A DNA stretch of 64,000 nt, taken from positions 1,240,001 to 1,304,000 of the forward strand of contig JARUPY010000538.1 of assembly GCA_029817715.1 (NCBI GenBank). The letters run 5' to 3'. Positions 49,058-59,907 of the stretch are shown piece after piece. A program made the position numbers and the translations under genes. This DNA is from Melastoma dodecandrum. Taxonomy: Eukaryota > Streptophyta > Magnoliopsida > Myrtales > Melastomataceae. Below the pieces are notes generated by a model. The model was not told where the DNA came from, did not search any database, and saw nothing but the letters and a program-made list of their open reading frames with translations. Every line of letters starts with the position of its first letter. The stretch's first letter is position 1.

Positions 49058-49660
49058 AAGTTTTAGTATACTTTTCTTGATGGATGAACGTACCTTCTGA
49101 AGTTTGGCGAATCTGCAAGCCCAGAAAGAATGTTAATTCTCCCATCATGCTCATTTCAAATTCACTTTTCAATAGTTTTGCGAACTCATTACACAAGGTA
49201 TTGTTCGTGGATCCAAAGATGATGTCATCTACGTAGATCTGAACTATCAGAAGCTCGGTTCCGTGCTTCTTTAGGAAGTGGGTTGTGTCAACCTTTCCCT
49301 TTCTGTAGCCTTTTTCAATAAGAAATTGGTTCAGCCTTTCATACCAAGCTCTGGGAGCTTGTTTCAAGCCATACAAAGCTTTATCAAGCTTATAAACATG
49401 ATCATGTTTTTTAGGATCCTCGAATCCCGGAGGTTGGTCTACGTAGACATCCTCCTTGATCTCACCATTTAAAAAGGCGCTTTTCACGACCATCTGAAAT
49501 AGTTTGAAATCATTATAACACGTATAAGCTAACAGAAGTCTTATAGCTTCTAGGCGCGCTACAGGGGCGTAAGTCTCATCATAGTCAATCCCTTCTGACT
49601 GAGAGTACCCTTGGCCACGAGTCTGGCCTTGTTCCTAACCACAGAGCCTGATTTATCAAG
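49044..49660 (-). pseudogene. Sirevirus reverse transcriptase core remnant
   Basis: The minus-strand frame includes KSAFLNGEIKEDVYVDQPPG, LYGLKQAPRAWYERL and the catalytic YVDDIIFGSTN, all diagnostic of copia reverse transcriptase. The preceding N-terminal part (to about 49660) is in another frame. Confidence 0.9.
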
Positions 49661-50063
49661 CTTATTGCGGAAGACCTACTTGGTTCCAACAACAGAACGA
49701 TCCTTCGGTCTCTGAACAAGTGTCTAGACCTTGTTTCGTTCGAATTGATTAAGCTCTTCTTGCATGGCAATAATCCAGTTAGGATCTGCAAGAGCTTCAT
49801 CAATGTTTGTTGGTTCCTTTTGGGAAAGGAACGCAGAATGTTCACAGAACGTCTCGTCTTTATCCCTTTCTGTACATCCCCAATGACTTGCTCCATGGGG
49901 TGTCTTTTCTTGTAAAGAGTGGGCACTCTGTCCAAGAGATTCTTCTCAGAATCATTATTCTCTGAGGTGCCCTCAGAGTTTGCTTCCTGTCCAACGATGG
50001 ACTGGGTTTGCACAGAATCAGTCTCAAGAAGGATAACGCTCTCTTTCTGTGCATCAGCAGCAA

Positions 50064-50870
50064 TCAGCTGTGAGCTTGGTCTGTCTGATAAGACGGATTC
50101 CTCTGTGTGTTGAGAGTCATTAATGATGACATTAATGGATTCCTCAACAACAAGAGTTCTTTTGTTGAAAACTCGATAAGATTTGCTGGAATCAGAATAA
50201 CCAAGGAAGATTTCTTCATTTGATCTAGCATCGAATTTTCCAACATTATCCTTAGGAAGTCTTAGTATGTAACAGGGACTTCCAAAAGGGTGGAAATGTA
50301 GTCTTTGCTCTTAAAAGAAGCTTTGGTTTGTTTTCCCAAAGAACGTGCTTCACAGAAGCTGTTCTCTTCAAAAGTGAGCTTCGGTAAACCTCGTACCAGC
50401 TCCTTTTTAGCAATCTTAGACAATAATTGGAAATTGATGTGTCTCAATTTCCTATGCCAGAGATTTGTTTCATCCTTGTAGGAAACAAGGCATTTCTCAG
50501 AAGACAAAAGATTGTCTTGAGAAACGATGTAGATGTTCTTTCTTCATTCAGCAACGAAGCAGACTTTGCCGTCTGTGAATCCAAAACATCCTTCTGCGTT
50601 GAAGGTTATTTGATAACCCTTATCACAGAGTTGGCTCACACTCAATAGACTATGTTTTAATCCTGCAACAAACTGAACATCGTCTATCTGCATTGTTTGT
50701 GAACTACCAATAGTTCCAATGCCTTTGATGTAGCCTTTGCTATCATCGTCAAATGTCACAGAATAATCGTTCTGTAACTTCAAACTTGAAAACTTAGAAG
50801 GATCCCCTGTCATGTGGCGTGAGCACCCACTGTCCAGGTACCATTCATCCTTCATGGCTTTAGTTTTCAA
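50064..50870 (-). pseudogene. Sirevirus protease and integrase remnant with the integrase core deleted
   Basis: Minus strand: WYLDSGCSRHMTGD (aspartic protease, 50870-50544) and GAG-pre-integrase LWHRKLRHINFQLLSKIAK (50507-50262). The text then passes within a few codons from the start of the integrase domain (KGKQT-like motif) to its far C-terminal part, so the DDE catalytic core, normally several hundred codons, is absent. Several frame changes occur. Confidence 0.8.
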
Positions 50871-50893
50871 GTGTATCTACGATTAAGAACAAG

Positions 50894-52690
50894 TTAAGTT
50901 ACAACAGGAAACCACTTTAAGCCGGTTCCATTGGATGGTGACTTGTTCCATGAGAGAATCGCATTGGTTATGTTTATAGACTTCTTGATCTGACATTGTC
51001 CGATCATATGTCCAAGCATGCCACAATAGTGACAGGATTTAACCTTTTCTATCAATCCGACAAGGTTTTTAATCCTAGATTTGTTACACTTATGCTCAGA
51101 AGTGTAACATTTCACAGACTCAGATTTTTGTGGCACCACAGACTTCTGTTTCTGCGTAAGTTTGGGACTTGTCACAGAACATGCTTTCTGTGTCACATAG
51201 CATACATCATCTGAGCATTCAGATTTGTTTCTGTGACATTTGTGAGACTGACTTTCAGGTAATAAACCTTTGTTAGACTCATCTAGTGGAGAAACCACTT
51301 TGTCACGAACGAGTAGTTCGTCCCATACCTCAGGATGAGGTTCTCTGATAAGAGGAGATGCTTCTGTGCAGAAGATCTCAGCTTCCTTTTCCAAGGCAAT
51401 CTTTTCTCTGTGCAGAGAAGTGAGTTGTGACTGCAGAACCTTGTTCTGCTTTTTCACCGAGTGATATTTCGAGGATAGCTCTTCTACTCTCTCAAGGATT
51501 TCCGTCAGAAAACTTTTAAGATTATTAGAAGATAAATTAGACATAGATGTAGAGATCATCTATTCATCTAAATCGGATTCTGATTTGGAACGAGCCATAT
51601 AGCAAATGTTTGCTTTCTACTCATCCTCAGACTCAGATTCGTTGTCCTCCTCATCGCTCCAAGCCAATAAGGCTCTTCTTTTGTTTTGAGAAGGCACTCT
51701 GATATGGTCTAGAAAGAACAGGAAATCAGCGGAGGCTGTCCGAAGGCTCTTCTTTTGTTTCGAGAAGGCTTAGGCTTCTCAGCCAACAAGGGACATTCAT
51801 TCTTCAAGAGTCCCGGTTTGTTACATTCGTAACATACTGGCCCCTTTTTGTCCTCTAGGTTAGAGAACTTGGGTATAACACTTCGTTTGAAGCGTTTCTT
51901 GTAAAGAAGTTTGTTCAAACCCTTTACTAGCAAGGAGAGCTCCTCTTCTGTTTCTGCTTCTGTATCATCTGATACATCATCAGTAGAAGCTGATGCCTTA
52001 AAGGCAATAGACTTGGTCGTCTGAGGCACAGATGACCGTTTCTCTTCCTCATAGGAGAGGAGAGAAACCATAAGTTGATCCTGCCTAAGAGTTGTTAGAT
52101 CTTTGGCTTCCTCAATTGCGGTCTTTTTAGCTTCCCAATTCATGCGCAAAGGCCTGAGGACCTTTCTCACCATTTCAACATTAGTATAATTTTTCCCAAG
52201 AAGGGCTAAGCTGTTGATGATTGTATTTAGTCTATCATACATTTCAGAGATAGACTCATCAGGCTTCATTTTGAAGGCCTCATACTGCTGAACCAGCAGA
52301 TTTATCCTTATTTCTTTGACTTGATTCGTCCCTTCATGGGTTAGAATAAGTCAATATCAGATCTCTTTTGCTAAGGCACTAATAGAGATTCGGTTGTACT
52401 CAATAGGAGATATAGCACAATGAAGAAAGTTGACAACCATAAGATTCAGCTTGATGATTTCAACTTTCTCATTAGAAAGTTAAATTGTCCCGCCATACTC
52501 AAATTTCAGATCTTATTCTCTTTGAGGCAGAGGACCATTACGGATGATGCCTAAACACTTCGGCTCACAGGATGCTATCCAGAACTCCATCCTATTGCGC
52601 CAGGTGGAGAAGTTTTGTCCATCAAATAATGGTGGATTGTTACTACTGAGTCCAACAACGTGCATGTATCCCATTTGCAACCTATCGGAT
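50894..52690 (-). pseudogene. Sirevirus gag remnant
   Basis: Minus strand frames 52269-51709 and 51559-50894 with stop codons further upstream. MKPDESISEMYDRLNTIINSL...LLSYEEEKRSS is typical of UBN2-type copia gag. A first zinc knuckle (about 51778-51840) has Leu where the His should be. A second knuckle, CHYCGMLGHMIGQC (about 50994-51035), is a perfect CX2CX4HX4C. Confidence 0.85.
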
Positions 52691-52726
52691 CTCTCAAAAA
52701 GCAGTTAAGCCTTTATCGTTGAGCCT

Positions 52727-52738
52727 GCTCTGATACCA
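52727..52738 (-). other. Primer binding site of the Sirevirus
   Basis: Minus strand TGGTATCAGAGC, complementary to the 3' end of initiator-Met tRNA, two bases inside the 5' LTR. Confidence 0.9.
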
Positions 52739-52740
52739 AT

Positions 52741-53229
52741 TGTTGGTATAGGATTGCACTAAGAAGAGGGGGGATTGAATTAGTGCCGTAAGAGTTATGA
52801 CACTTTTTCGTTCACAGAAGCGTGGTTCTGTCAAGTTACAGAAACTGGAGCTGATGAACAGATTCCCAGTTCTGAGATGAAATATCTTATGTGTAAGACA
52901 CAAAGATTTATAGTGGTTCGGCAAACAATGCATACGTCCACTCTCCCAGTTCTCACCCTAAGTAGGGCGTATTCACTATGATTGGAATATGAGACTTTAC
53001 AGATGCACACTTCTGTCAAAAATGTGACTAACAAGTTTACACGTAATCACGTGTCTTACCCAGCACGCAACGTGTCTGACTCCGGCTCCTCACTGAGCCC
53101 GTGGCTTAACCGTGGCTTAACGGCTACCACCCGCCGAACGTGGCTTCACGGCTACCACCCGCCGAACGTGGCTTACAGGCTACCACCCGCCTTTGCACAC
53201 AACCTGTGTGACTAACAACCTGGACAACA
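52741..53229 (-). repeat. Truncated 5' LTR of the Sirevirus
   Basis: Matches 44966-45480 from TGTTGGTATAGG onward, then homology ends abruptly at about 53229. The U3 part is missing, so no promoter remains. It includes about three units of the 28-bp minisatellite. Confidence 0.8.
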
Positions 53230-53845
53230 ACTGTTTCGCCCAATCCCAAGTTGAATGATTATCGCTCGAGGCTCATCCGGATGAAGAATGTGGAAGCAAT
53301 TCAAGGACACACGTCGCAAGTTCAAGGAGTCAATTGGGAGTACGACGTATTTGGAAGAAAAGGAGGCGATTTTGTGATTGATAGGATATGAATGTGACCT
53401 AGCATGAAGAAGTTTTTTAGGATTCGACACGGGAACGTGTAACTCTGTAGCAATTGAGATGGCGCGTATTCACCATAAAGATGGTCCCGAAAGCGCAAGC
53501 AACATTTAGGATTTTGTATAAATAGGCGTTTCATAGAAAGTAACAATAACACATAACAGTGAAATTACAATTTTATCTATAACTTTAGATTCTTAATTTT
53601 AGACGTACTTATTATCTGACTTCGTGTTTATCTCAAGTCTAAAGGTCGGATACCTCCGTTGATCGAGTCTTGTTGTCTTCCATCCACCCCTTTTTTTAAC
53701 AAGGGCTAAGCCTATTCCCTCATTTGATCGTAACTTGATTTTCATGTATTTCCTTCGAGGGTGAAGGTTGGTACCTCCTTTTGAAGGAAATCCTCGTATC
53801 ATTTGCCAAGTGTGAAGAAATCCACTTTGATTTTTACTAAATTGT
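53230..53845 (+). mobile_element. Probable LTR fragment between two retroelements
   Basis: The segment begins where the truncated Sirevirus LTR stops. It has a strong TATA box (TATAAATAG, 53517-53525) followed by a leader-like AT-rich stretch, with no coding potential. I read it as part of an LTR into which, or beside which, the Ogre element inserted. It has no partner in this window. Confidence 0.4.
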
Positions 53846-54100
53846 TGTCATAACCCAATTTTTTCCATTAAAATCACAAAAAATAATAAAAAATCGAAAA
53901 TCTTCAAAAAATCAATAAAAATAGTTGAAAATCATCAAAAATCAATAAAAAATCGAAAATCTTCATAAAATCTATAAAAATCATTGAAAATCATGGAAAA
54001 TCATCAAAAATCAATAAAAATCCATATAAAATCACATAAAATCAAACAAAATCTTAAGAAAATCTAATAAAATAATAATAATAAATCACTACCTGCTCCC

Positions 54101-54109
54101 TATAAATAG
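54101..54109 (+). promoter_or_regulatory. TATA box of the Ogre/Tat LTR
   Basis: TATAAATAG after a long AT-rich U3; the transcript start (R) would be about 30 bases further on. Confidence 0.6.
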
Positions 54110-54208
54110 CTCGACATGAGGAGACATACAAGGACGGAGAGAAGATACACAGACAGAGACGGTGATACACATAGAAGCACGGAGAAGAAGAGACGGAAAA
54201 ATCAAGAC

Positions 54209-54228
54209 TTCGTCGTCACCAAAAGGTA
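54209..54228 (+). repeat. 20-bp exact repeat, copy 1 (LTR leader)
   Basis: TTCGTCGTCACCAAAAGGTA, about 100 bases after the TATA box. The same 20 bases occur in the same orientation at 59832-59851, shortly before the gag start. Confidence 0.85.
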
Positions 54229-54627
54229 TCGTTCTCTTTTTCTCGCTAGAAATTGCATCAGGTATATCCCAGCCGGCCGAGCTTCCGTCATCCATTGACA
54301 CGATCGCCCAACTCGCTTCCCCTGGAATGCAAAATGCTCGATAATTCCATCCGCGACTCGCGCTACCTGAGAATTCGACACAAGCAAGAGGGAGAACCGA
54401 CCAACATATTTCGGAATGAGCTTTCAAGAAGAGAAATGAAGAGAAGAGGCTGAAAAAAAAAAGCTTGGGAAGTAGGCACTGAGAGATTTCAAGAACAATC
54501 GTTTTCGAAGAAAATCATAAGCAGATCCAGGAAGGAAATTGAGGATGCGTTCGTTAAAGCCAGAAATTCTGCTGCCACTACTTCAACGGGAACTGACAGT
54601 AGCAAAGAGGACTGATCAGAGCCACCT

Positions 54628-55032
54628 TTGCACTGGAGAATACAATGGTACGATGTCAAGTGGTACCCCGAGTCTTACGAAGGGAGACGAGCGAACCTGC
54701 ATTTGCTCAGATTGGCCAAGCTCAATTTCAATCACCTTCAAGTCGTACAACAAAGTGATCCTGGAGAAGTCTCCAGGTGGTGGCTTGACTTGGGGCTGAT
54801 GAAACACGTGGATTTCACTAGGGACAAGCCAGTTGAGAGTTTCCTAATTGCACTGGGTTTGGCTTATGAGCCACGGTTCAGCCAGATGAGGAAAGTCACT
54901 TGTCAAGGTCACTGTCATGATACCAGTGATCGACGACATCTACGACCTCCTTGAGTCGGTCCAGGAGTGGGAGTGCCTCACCCATGGTGTCAACAGATGG
55001 GACCCTGCAATCATCGAACAGCTTCCGACGTC
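54628..55032 (+). pseudogene. Terpene synthase gene fragment captured in the Ogre LTR
   Basis: Plant terpene synthases cyclise or rearrange prenyl diphosphates. One frame (54628-54905) reads LHWRIQWYDVKWYPESYE, LAKLNFNHLQ, VSRWWLDLGL, FTRDKPVESFL and EPRFSQMRK, the C-terminal-domain landmarks in correct order. A one-base frame change near 54900 leads to VKVTVMIPVIDDIYD with the Mg-binding DDxxD, then NRWDPAIIEQLP. The block after DDIYD is a few residues short. Wording is closest to acyclic monoterpene/linalool-type (TPS-g or TPS-b) enzymes. The frames before and after are unrelated. About 130 residues of a normal 550-600 remain, so it is non-functional. The expected intron just before the DDxxD exon appears absent, suggesting capture from a spliced transcript. 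Confidence 0.8.
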
Positions 55033-55059
55033 TCGTTTTCCTTTCCCCAGTCACGGCGG

Positions 55060-55860
55060 CTTCCGCAACACCAGCTCTGAATCAGCGCTCAACGCTCTTA
55101 GAGGAACCATGGCAACCAACAATCGTCGTCATCAACGATATCCCCGATTCCCGCGTTGGTTCCTCAACGACAATAAAGCCTCCGACCGCTGGACAAGCTT
55201 CCAGGACATCCTCAGTTCATCCCAACACAAGTCCCGAATTTCCCTCCGACCTGTCCTCATTCCGACGAGTTCATCTCGACGCCCATGGACCTAGCGTCAG
55301 GGACTCACGTCTTACCGGCATCATCTTCCAGCAGAGTATGCTTGGGATTCATCCAACCCCACCTACTCAGGCCACGACCACCCAGCGGTTCGTCGGCATG
55401 CCCTTGCATGGTGCTGCGTCCTCACAACATCGTCAGGATCGTCCCAGTAGCAGCAGCACCACCACCAGCAGCAGCGGCGGCGGCGGCGACACCAACAGCA
55501 GCAACACTGCGACAGCGGCAGCAACAGCAGCGGCTGTGATGGCCACTGTCAACTCCTCCTCGAACCCACCGGCATATCAGGGTAGGCTTCAACCCGACCA
55601 AGGTCACCGGAGGAGATAACATTTTGGGCAGTCTCATCGCCAAAAAAAAAAATCTGAAAGCCCCCGTGGAATTCTTATTTCCGCCGAGTTCAGGGCAAGT
55701 AGAGGAGCCGGACAAGGAAGGATCGCCGTCCATCAATAGCTCGGTTAAGAAAATCGGAGATATCATTGGAAGAGTAATCAACGGCCATCCTCCTAGCTCG
55801 AAGTCCACAAAACCAGAGAAGCGAGCGACCCATCTTCGCCGACGGCGGCTCCCCTAAGCA
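55060..55860 (+). other. GC-rich low-complexity frames in the Ogre LTR, unrecognised
   Basis: A frame open to 55619 is rich in Ser/Thr and ends in SSSSTTTSSSGGGG and Ala runs from CAG/GGC-type triplets. A second frame (55624-55857) reads KKKNLKAPVEFLFPPSSGQ and SINSSVKKIGDIIGRVING. Base composition differs sharply from the flanking AT-rich LTR. It could be further captured host sequence, but I recognise no family. Confidence 0.4.
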
Positions 55861-56961
55861 AGAGCGGCGGCTAGAAGCAGCCTCCTCCCCACGGCTTACC
55901 CCTGTACTCGAAGACCATCTCTGACTCCAAGCTCTCGGTGGAGGTCTCGCCCTCCCTGGTCTTGAAATCCCGCGGTTAACAAAAAGTAAATTTGGCTTCC
56001 TTCCCTATTTGCCTTCTGATGATCGTTGTGGGTTTGTTTTTTTTTTTCCTTATTTTTTTTTTATTTTTATTTTCTTTATTTTTCCTTTCTTTTTTTTGTT
56101 TCGCTTTAATTATCATTTTATTGAAAATTTTAATTGTTAACTTGGCTAAAAGAGAGTTCGCCGTTTTTTTAAAATAATTATTATTATACTTTACATTTAC
56201 TAGTACTTTCAAAATTTTAGTTGTAGAGTGTTACAACCATCTTTAGTATTTGTTCATGACGTGTTTTGTCCAACTGTCGATTTGAGATTTCGGAAAAATT
56301 ATAAATGGAGAAATCAAAGTATAAACTTCCAAGCTTTCTTCGAACAGTTTACTTCGTTGTTTTAGTTCTTATGCAGGTATTTCGGGGGCGTGCCTCGCGT
56401 ACAACCAAGGCACGCACCCCATTCAACGCATTCAAGACGACGAAGTTATATATATTCGAGGGTTTATTTTTGGATTCTCGAAGATCAAGACCCTCTGAAG
56501 ACGGCTTCGTACGCACCAACGTTACGGCATCAGCGGCTCGCCAGGTTCACCGTAAACCTATTCTAAAAACGGCACCGTGAGGTACAAACACTAACGGGAG
56601 CGTTCTATAGAGCGAATAATGGTACAACACCTGGTTCTCTCTTGAATTTATTTTTGGGATAGAAATTGTTAAAGGCATTAATAAATCTATGTTGCTTGTG
56701 TTTTGCCCGAAAATTCAACTTTTAAGAAATTTTCATAAAAATGATTCACGTAGACATTTTAAGCATTGATGAGCTCGAGATCGTTTTTTTTTATATGTCA
56801 AACAATGTCTTCTTCTAAAACCGAGCTCAAATAAATCGGACATCGGAAACACACGATAAAAGCCTCCCTTTTCTTTGTGATGCATGCGATTACGTAATCC
56901 CTAATTCCCGAACCTTAACGAATCTCTATAGTTTTTCTAACTTGAACTTAAAATAAGTTAG

Positions 56962-56971
56962 TGGCGACTCC
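56962..56971 (+). other. Primer binding site of the Ogre/Tat element
   Basis: TGGCGACTCC, the first ten bases also found at the start of the primer site of the 14.9-kb LARD element. Confidence 0.55.
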
Positions 56972-58467
56972 GACACATTTTCAAAATCCGAAGCCTTATC
57001 GTCAAGGGAGGATATCCATTTTAAATGGAACCGGAAACGGGATCCACCCGCGACAATTGTTTACTAACAACTTCAGTCGACACCATATTATTGAACCAAA
57101 AATCAAACCACGTATTCGTTTTTCGTATATTGGACGACGCGTTTGGCGTTCAACACGTCTCGCGCATCGCCCTCCCTCCGGATACATATTATATATAGTA
57201 TGAGTTCAGTTCCCTTACAAAGTGTGGCCTACCCGGCAATTCCAACATGCATGTTTTGGTGCTCCCCTCATTGTTCTCATCACGCAATCCTAATGTCAGC
57301 CACTTTGTTGGAAGTGTAGGGGGACATGCTGAAAGGTTCCCGACTTTATTTATTAATGCACACGCCTTATTTTACTTCGTTTCGTTCGTTCAAGTTGGGT
57401 ACTCCAAGTATTCAATGAAAGACTACTTTAGCTACTAAGAAAACCTTCAATTAGCAATAATCAAGTTTATTTACAAAATCTAATCCCAATTACAAGGTCA
57501 CACTTTTAGGAACTAAGGACGCCTACTTCGTGATCTCCTACCTGTCATGCACGCACATACAATAATAAGTGAATAAGCGCACGCGATTTTTAATATCCTC
57601 GAGCATTTATCCTTCCTCTTTACTTCAACTCGGGGGAGGAGAGGACTTTTCCGTCCTAACCCCTCACCCAACGCCTTCTTTCATAGGTAACTCGAGATCG
57701 GGATTCTTCACTGACCCTCTCATAACCTTCCTCCGAGGGCGGGATAGCACACCGGTCCCCTCATCTATAATTTACACGCACGCCGAGAGTGGGATGATTC
57801 TCCGATCCTCCTGAAAGTCCTTAATCTGAGGACGCCGAACCCCTCATCCGTGCCTTACACACTCACGGGAGGGGGATTACTCGCCAATCCTCCCTAGAGT
57901 ACTTGAATCCGAGTGTGGGAATATCATCGAACCCCTCATTCGCGTCTTACACACTCACGCGGGAGTGGGATTACTCACTGATCCTCCCGATACCACTTTG
58001 ACACGAGGGCGGGAAGCATCACCGATCACCTCCGCATGCTAAGAAGCCATGCTCAACTTGCAAAACCCCATAAATGTGTCACCTTTCCTTGTTTACCACC
58101 CATCCGGCACACATCCGTGCCACTTTCATCGACCATCCCTTCCATTCTCCACCTAAAACCCAGGGACACCTAAGTCTAGGGGTATACCTGCCATATGAGA
58201 GAGGTTGTCTACCTCTTTACCTGCGGCATATACCAACTCACCTTTTGTCCGAGGGTGAGTCAAAAGCCAGTCTAGATAGGCATGTGTTTGACGGCCATAC
58301 AAACTGTTATGACTCTAACCGCTTGTTTTGGTTTTGCCCAGCAGATTATTTCAGGCTCGGTCGGCAGGGGCTTTATTGATTTATTTTGTTTTGCATTGCA
58401 TTCACATAGGTCCATATTTGGCATAATCATAGCAAAACAACTAACTTTTTTTTGAAGGTTTTAAAAG
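56972..58467 (+). other. Untranslated leader of the Ogre/Tat element
   Basis: No convincing reading frame. It contains a degenerate repeat block (57700-58040), and the last bases before ORF1 are T-rich then TTTTAAAAGATG. Confidence 0.6.
57700..58040 (+). repeat. Degenerate tandem repeat in the Ogre leader
   Basis: Roughly 100-bp units share CTTACACACTCACG, GGGATTACTC and CGATCCTCC-like blocks; three to four units are visible. Confidence 0.65.
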
Positions 58468-59656
58468 ATGTCCGATTACATTAGATTGAGGTCAGATCAA
58501 GCTCCGATGAAGAAGTTGAGGGATTGGTTCAATATCCTCCCACCCAGCGAGAAAAAGTTCGTGGAGTCAAAGTTGAAAGACATGATCGAACTCATCAAGG
58601 TGGAGCTGGATTGGGTTGTTCTGCGAAATCTCGTGGGAAAATGGAACAAAGACACATTTACCTTTCACTTCAACGATTTCGAGCTGGCTCCCACTTACGA
58701 AGAGTATCTGCAGCTAACGGGTTTCAACCATAAGCGGGGTATCCTTCCCCTTGTTTGGAGAGGATCGGTGTGTGACGAGTTGCCCTTATTATTCAGGATG
58801 GAATACGCAGCGGTTCGTAGCCTAATCGTGCCGACGAAGCTGGGACACATTCCAATCAGAAAGATCCTCACCTTTCGACAGGCGCCATACTTCCCAGAAG
58901 AAGGTGACGGACAACCATCTGCAAGGGCATTCGTTCTCCTCTTCGTTGGAATGATCCTTTACCCAGGCACCGAGCATTCAATAGGCACTCGAGCGGTCTA
59001 CATTGCAAGGGCCATTTTGGAAGATCGCCCCTTCATACCAAACCTACTGGGAGAAACCTACTATGGATTGACTAAGATTGCCTCTGAAACTCAGCGCGGA
59101 ATCAGATCCCACATCGCATCTTTCTGCCTACCGCTATTGCAAACATGGTTCCTAACACATTTGGGAATCACTGGATACGCATTGCGTCCCAACCATGCTC
59201 CGAGTTTGATGCATTATATGGCCAACTATGCTATCTTTCCCAATAGGAGTTTCCATCAAGTTCATGATTTCTTCGAGGCCCTTACGGTAGTGGACTTCTA
59301 CCCCATGGCTCGTTGTTTCAAAAATGGATGATGCATTCATTGACTCCAAGAAGGGCCTATACATTCCAATACTGGGAATTAGAGGGTCATCATATTACCT
59401 ACCAGCCCGTGTCGCACACCAATTTGGAGGTAGCGCAGAAATACCAATTCCGGTGGAACAGTTGCAACCACCAATCGAGGCAGATTTCCTATACCCAGGC
59501 AGTGGCATTGAAGACGTAAAGATGAGACGAATTGTCAGCTTATGTTATTCAGGACAGATTCGTCATCCTTTCACTCCACCGAAAATCAAAGAAGAAAAGC
59601 TCGACGGAGAAGCCCGCTCGTTCAAGCGTCGACGTTTTTTTCCTTATAGATTTTGA
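58468..59656 (+). pseudogene. Ogre/Tat ORF1 (plant-mobile/DUF7745-like), frameshifted
   Basis: The ATG at 58468 opens MSDYIRLRSDQAPMKKLRDW and stays open to 59331 (287 codons). The reading continues one frame over from 59324 to 59656 (GLYIPILGIRGSSYYLPARV to the end). Ogre-type elements encode such an ORF1 of unknown role before gag; wording such as ELAPTYEEYLQLTGF and a long helical domain resemble the plant-mobile/DUF7745-like family, from memory. The break lies at an A run around 59320-59326, where one base in excess would explain it. That could be a real mutation or a homopolymer error, because both halves are otherwise clean. Together they would span about 395 residues. Confidence 0.7.
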
Positions 59657-59831
59657 GGCTTGCATGCCACTTAGGAATTTATTTTCTGAGTTGTTATAGG
59701 CTTACTTTATTAGGGATTCCATTATGATCTATTTGAACTTTAAATTGGTTTTCTTTGATTATGCCAAATATGGAGTAGGCATCACATCCAAAGCATTTAT
59801 AAGTTGTCAAGCCATCTTCCTCTTACATTCT

Positions 59832-59851
59832 TTCGTCGTCACCAAAAGGTA
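59832..59851 (+). repeat. 20-bp exact repeat, copy 2 (before gag)
   Basis: Same 20 bases as 54209-54228, ending 56 bases before the gag ATG. Confidence 0.85.
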
Positions 59852-59907
59852 CCAAAATTAACCTCCCAAGGACACGCCCGTTCGAGCTACGAAGCCGAAC
59901 GGTACAC

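Larger units (their letters stand above)
44966..53229 (-). mobile_element. Decayed Ty1/copia Sirevirus, 5' LTR truncated
   Basis: Minus-strand copia element. Left LTR 44966-46442 (complete, TG...CA); right LTR 52741-53229 (only the part next to the primer site). The primer site is the initiator-Met type TGGTATCAGAGC (52727-52738). Domain order on the minus strand is gag, CCHC, protease, GAG-pre-integrase, reverse transcriptase and RNase H, which is the copia order. About 1.8 kb with an additional broken frame separates RNase H from the 3' LTR, as in Sireviruses with env-like frames. All frames are interrupted and the integrase core is missing, so the copy is dead. Confidence 0.88.
53846..56955 (+). 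repeat. Probable 5' LTR of the Ogre/Tat element
   Basis: Starts TGTCATAACCC after unrelated sequence, continues with an AT-rich U3 built of AAAATCATNAAAAATCAATA-like repeats (53870-54070), and has a TATA box (TATAAATAG, 54101-54109). The end is set a few bases before the primer site. At about 3.1 kb it is long, as in Ogre elements. It carries a terpene synthase gene fragment (54628-55032) and a low-complexity frame (55060-55620). The second LTR is needed to confirm it. Confidence 0.6.
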
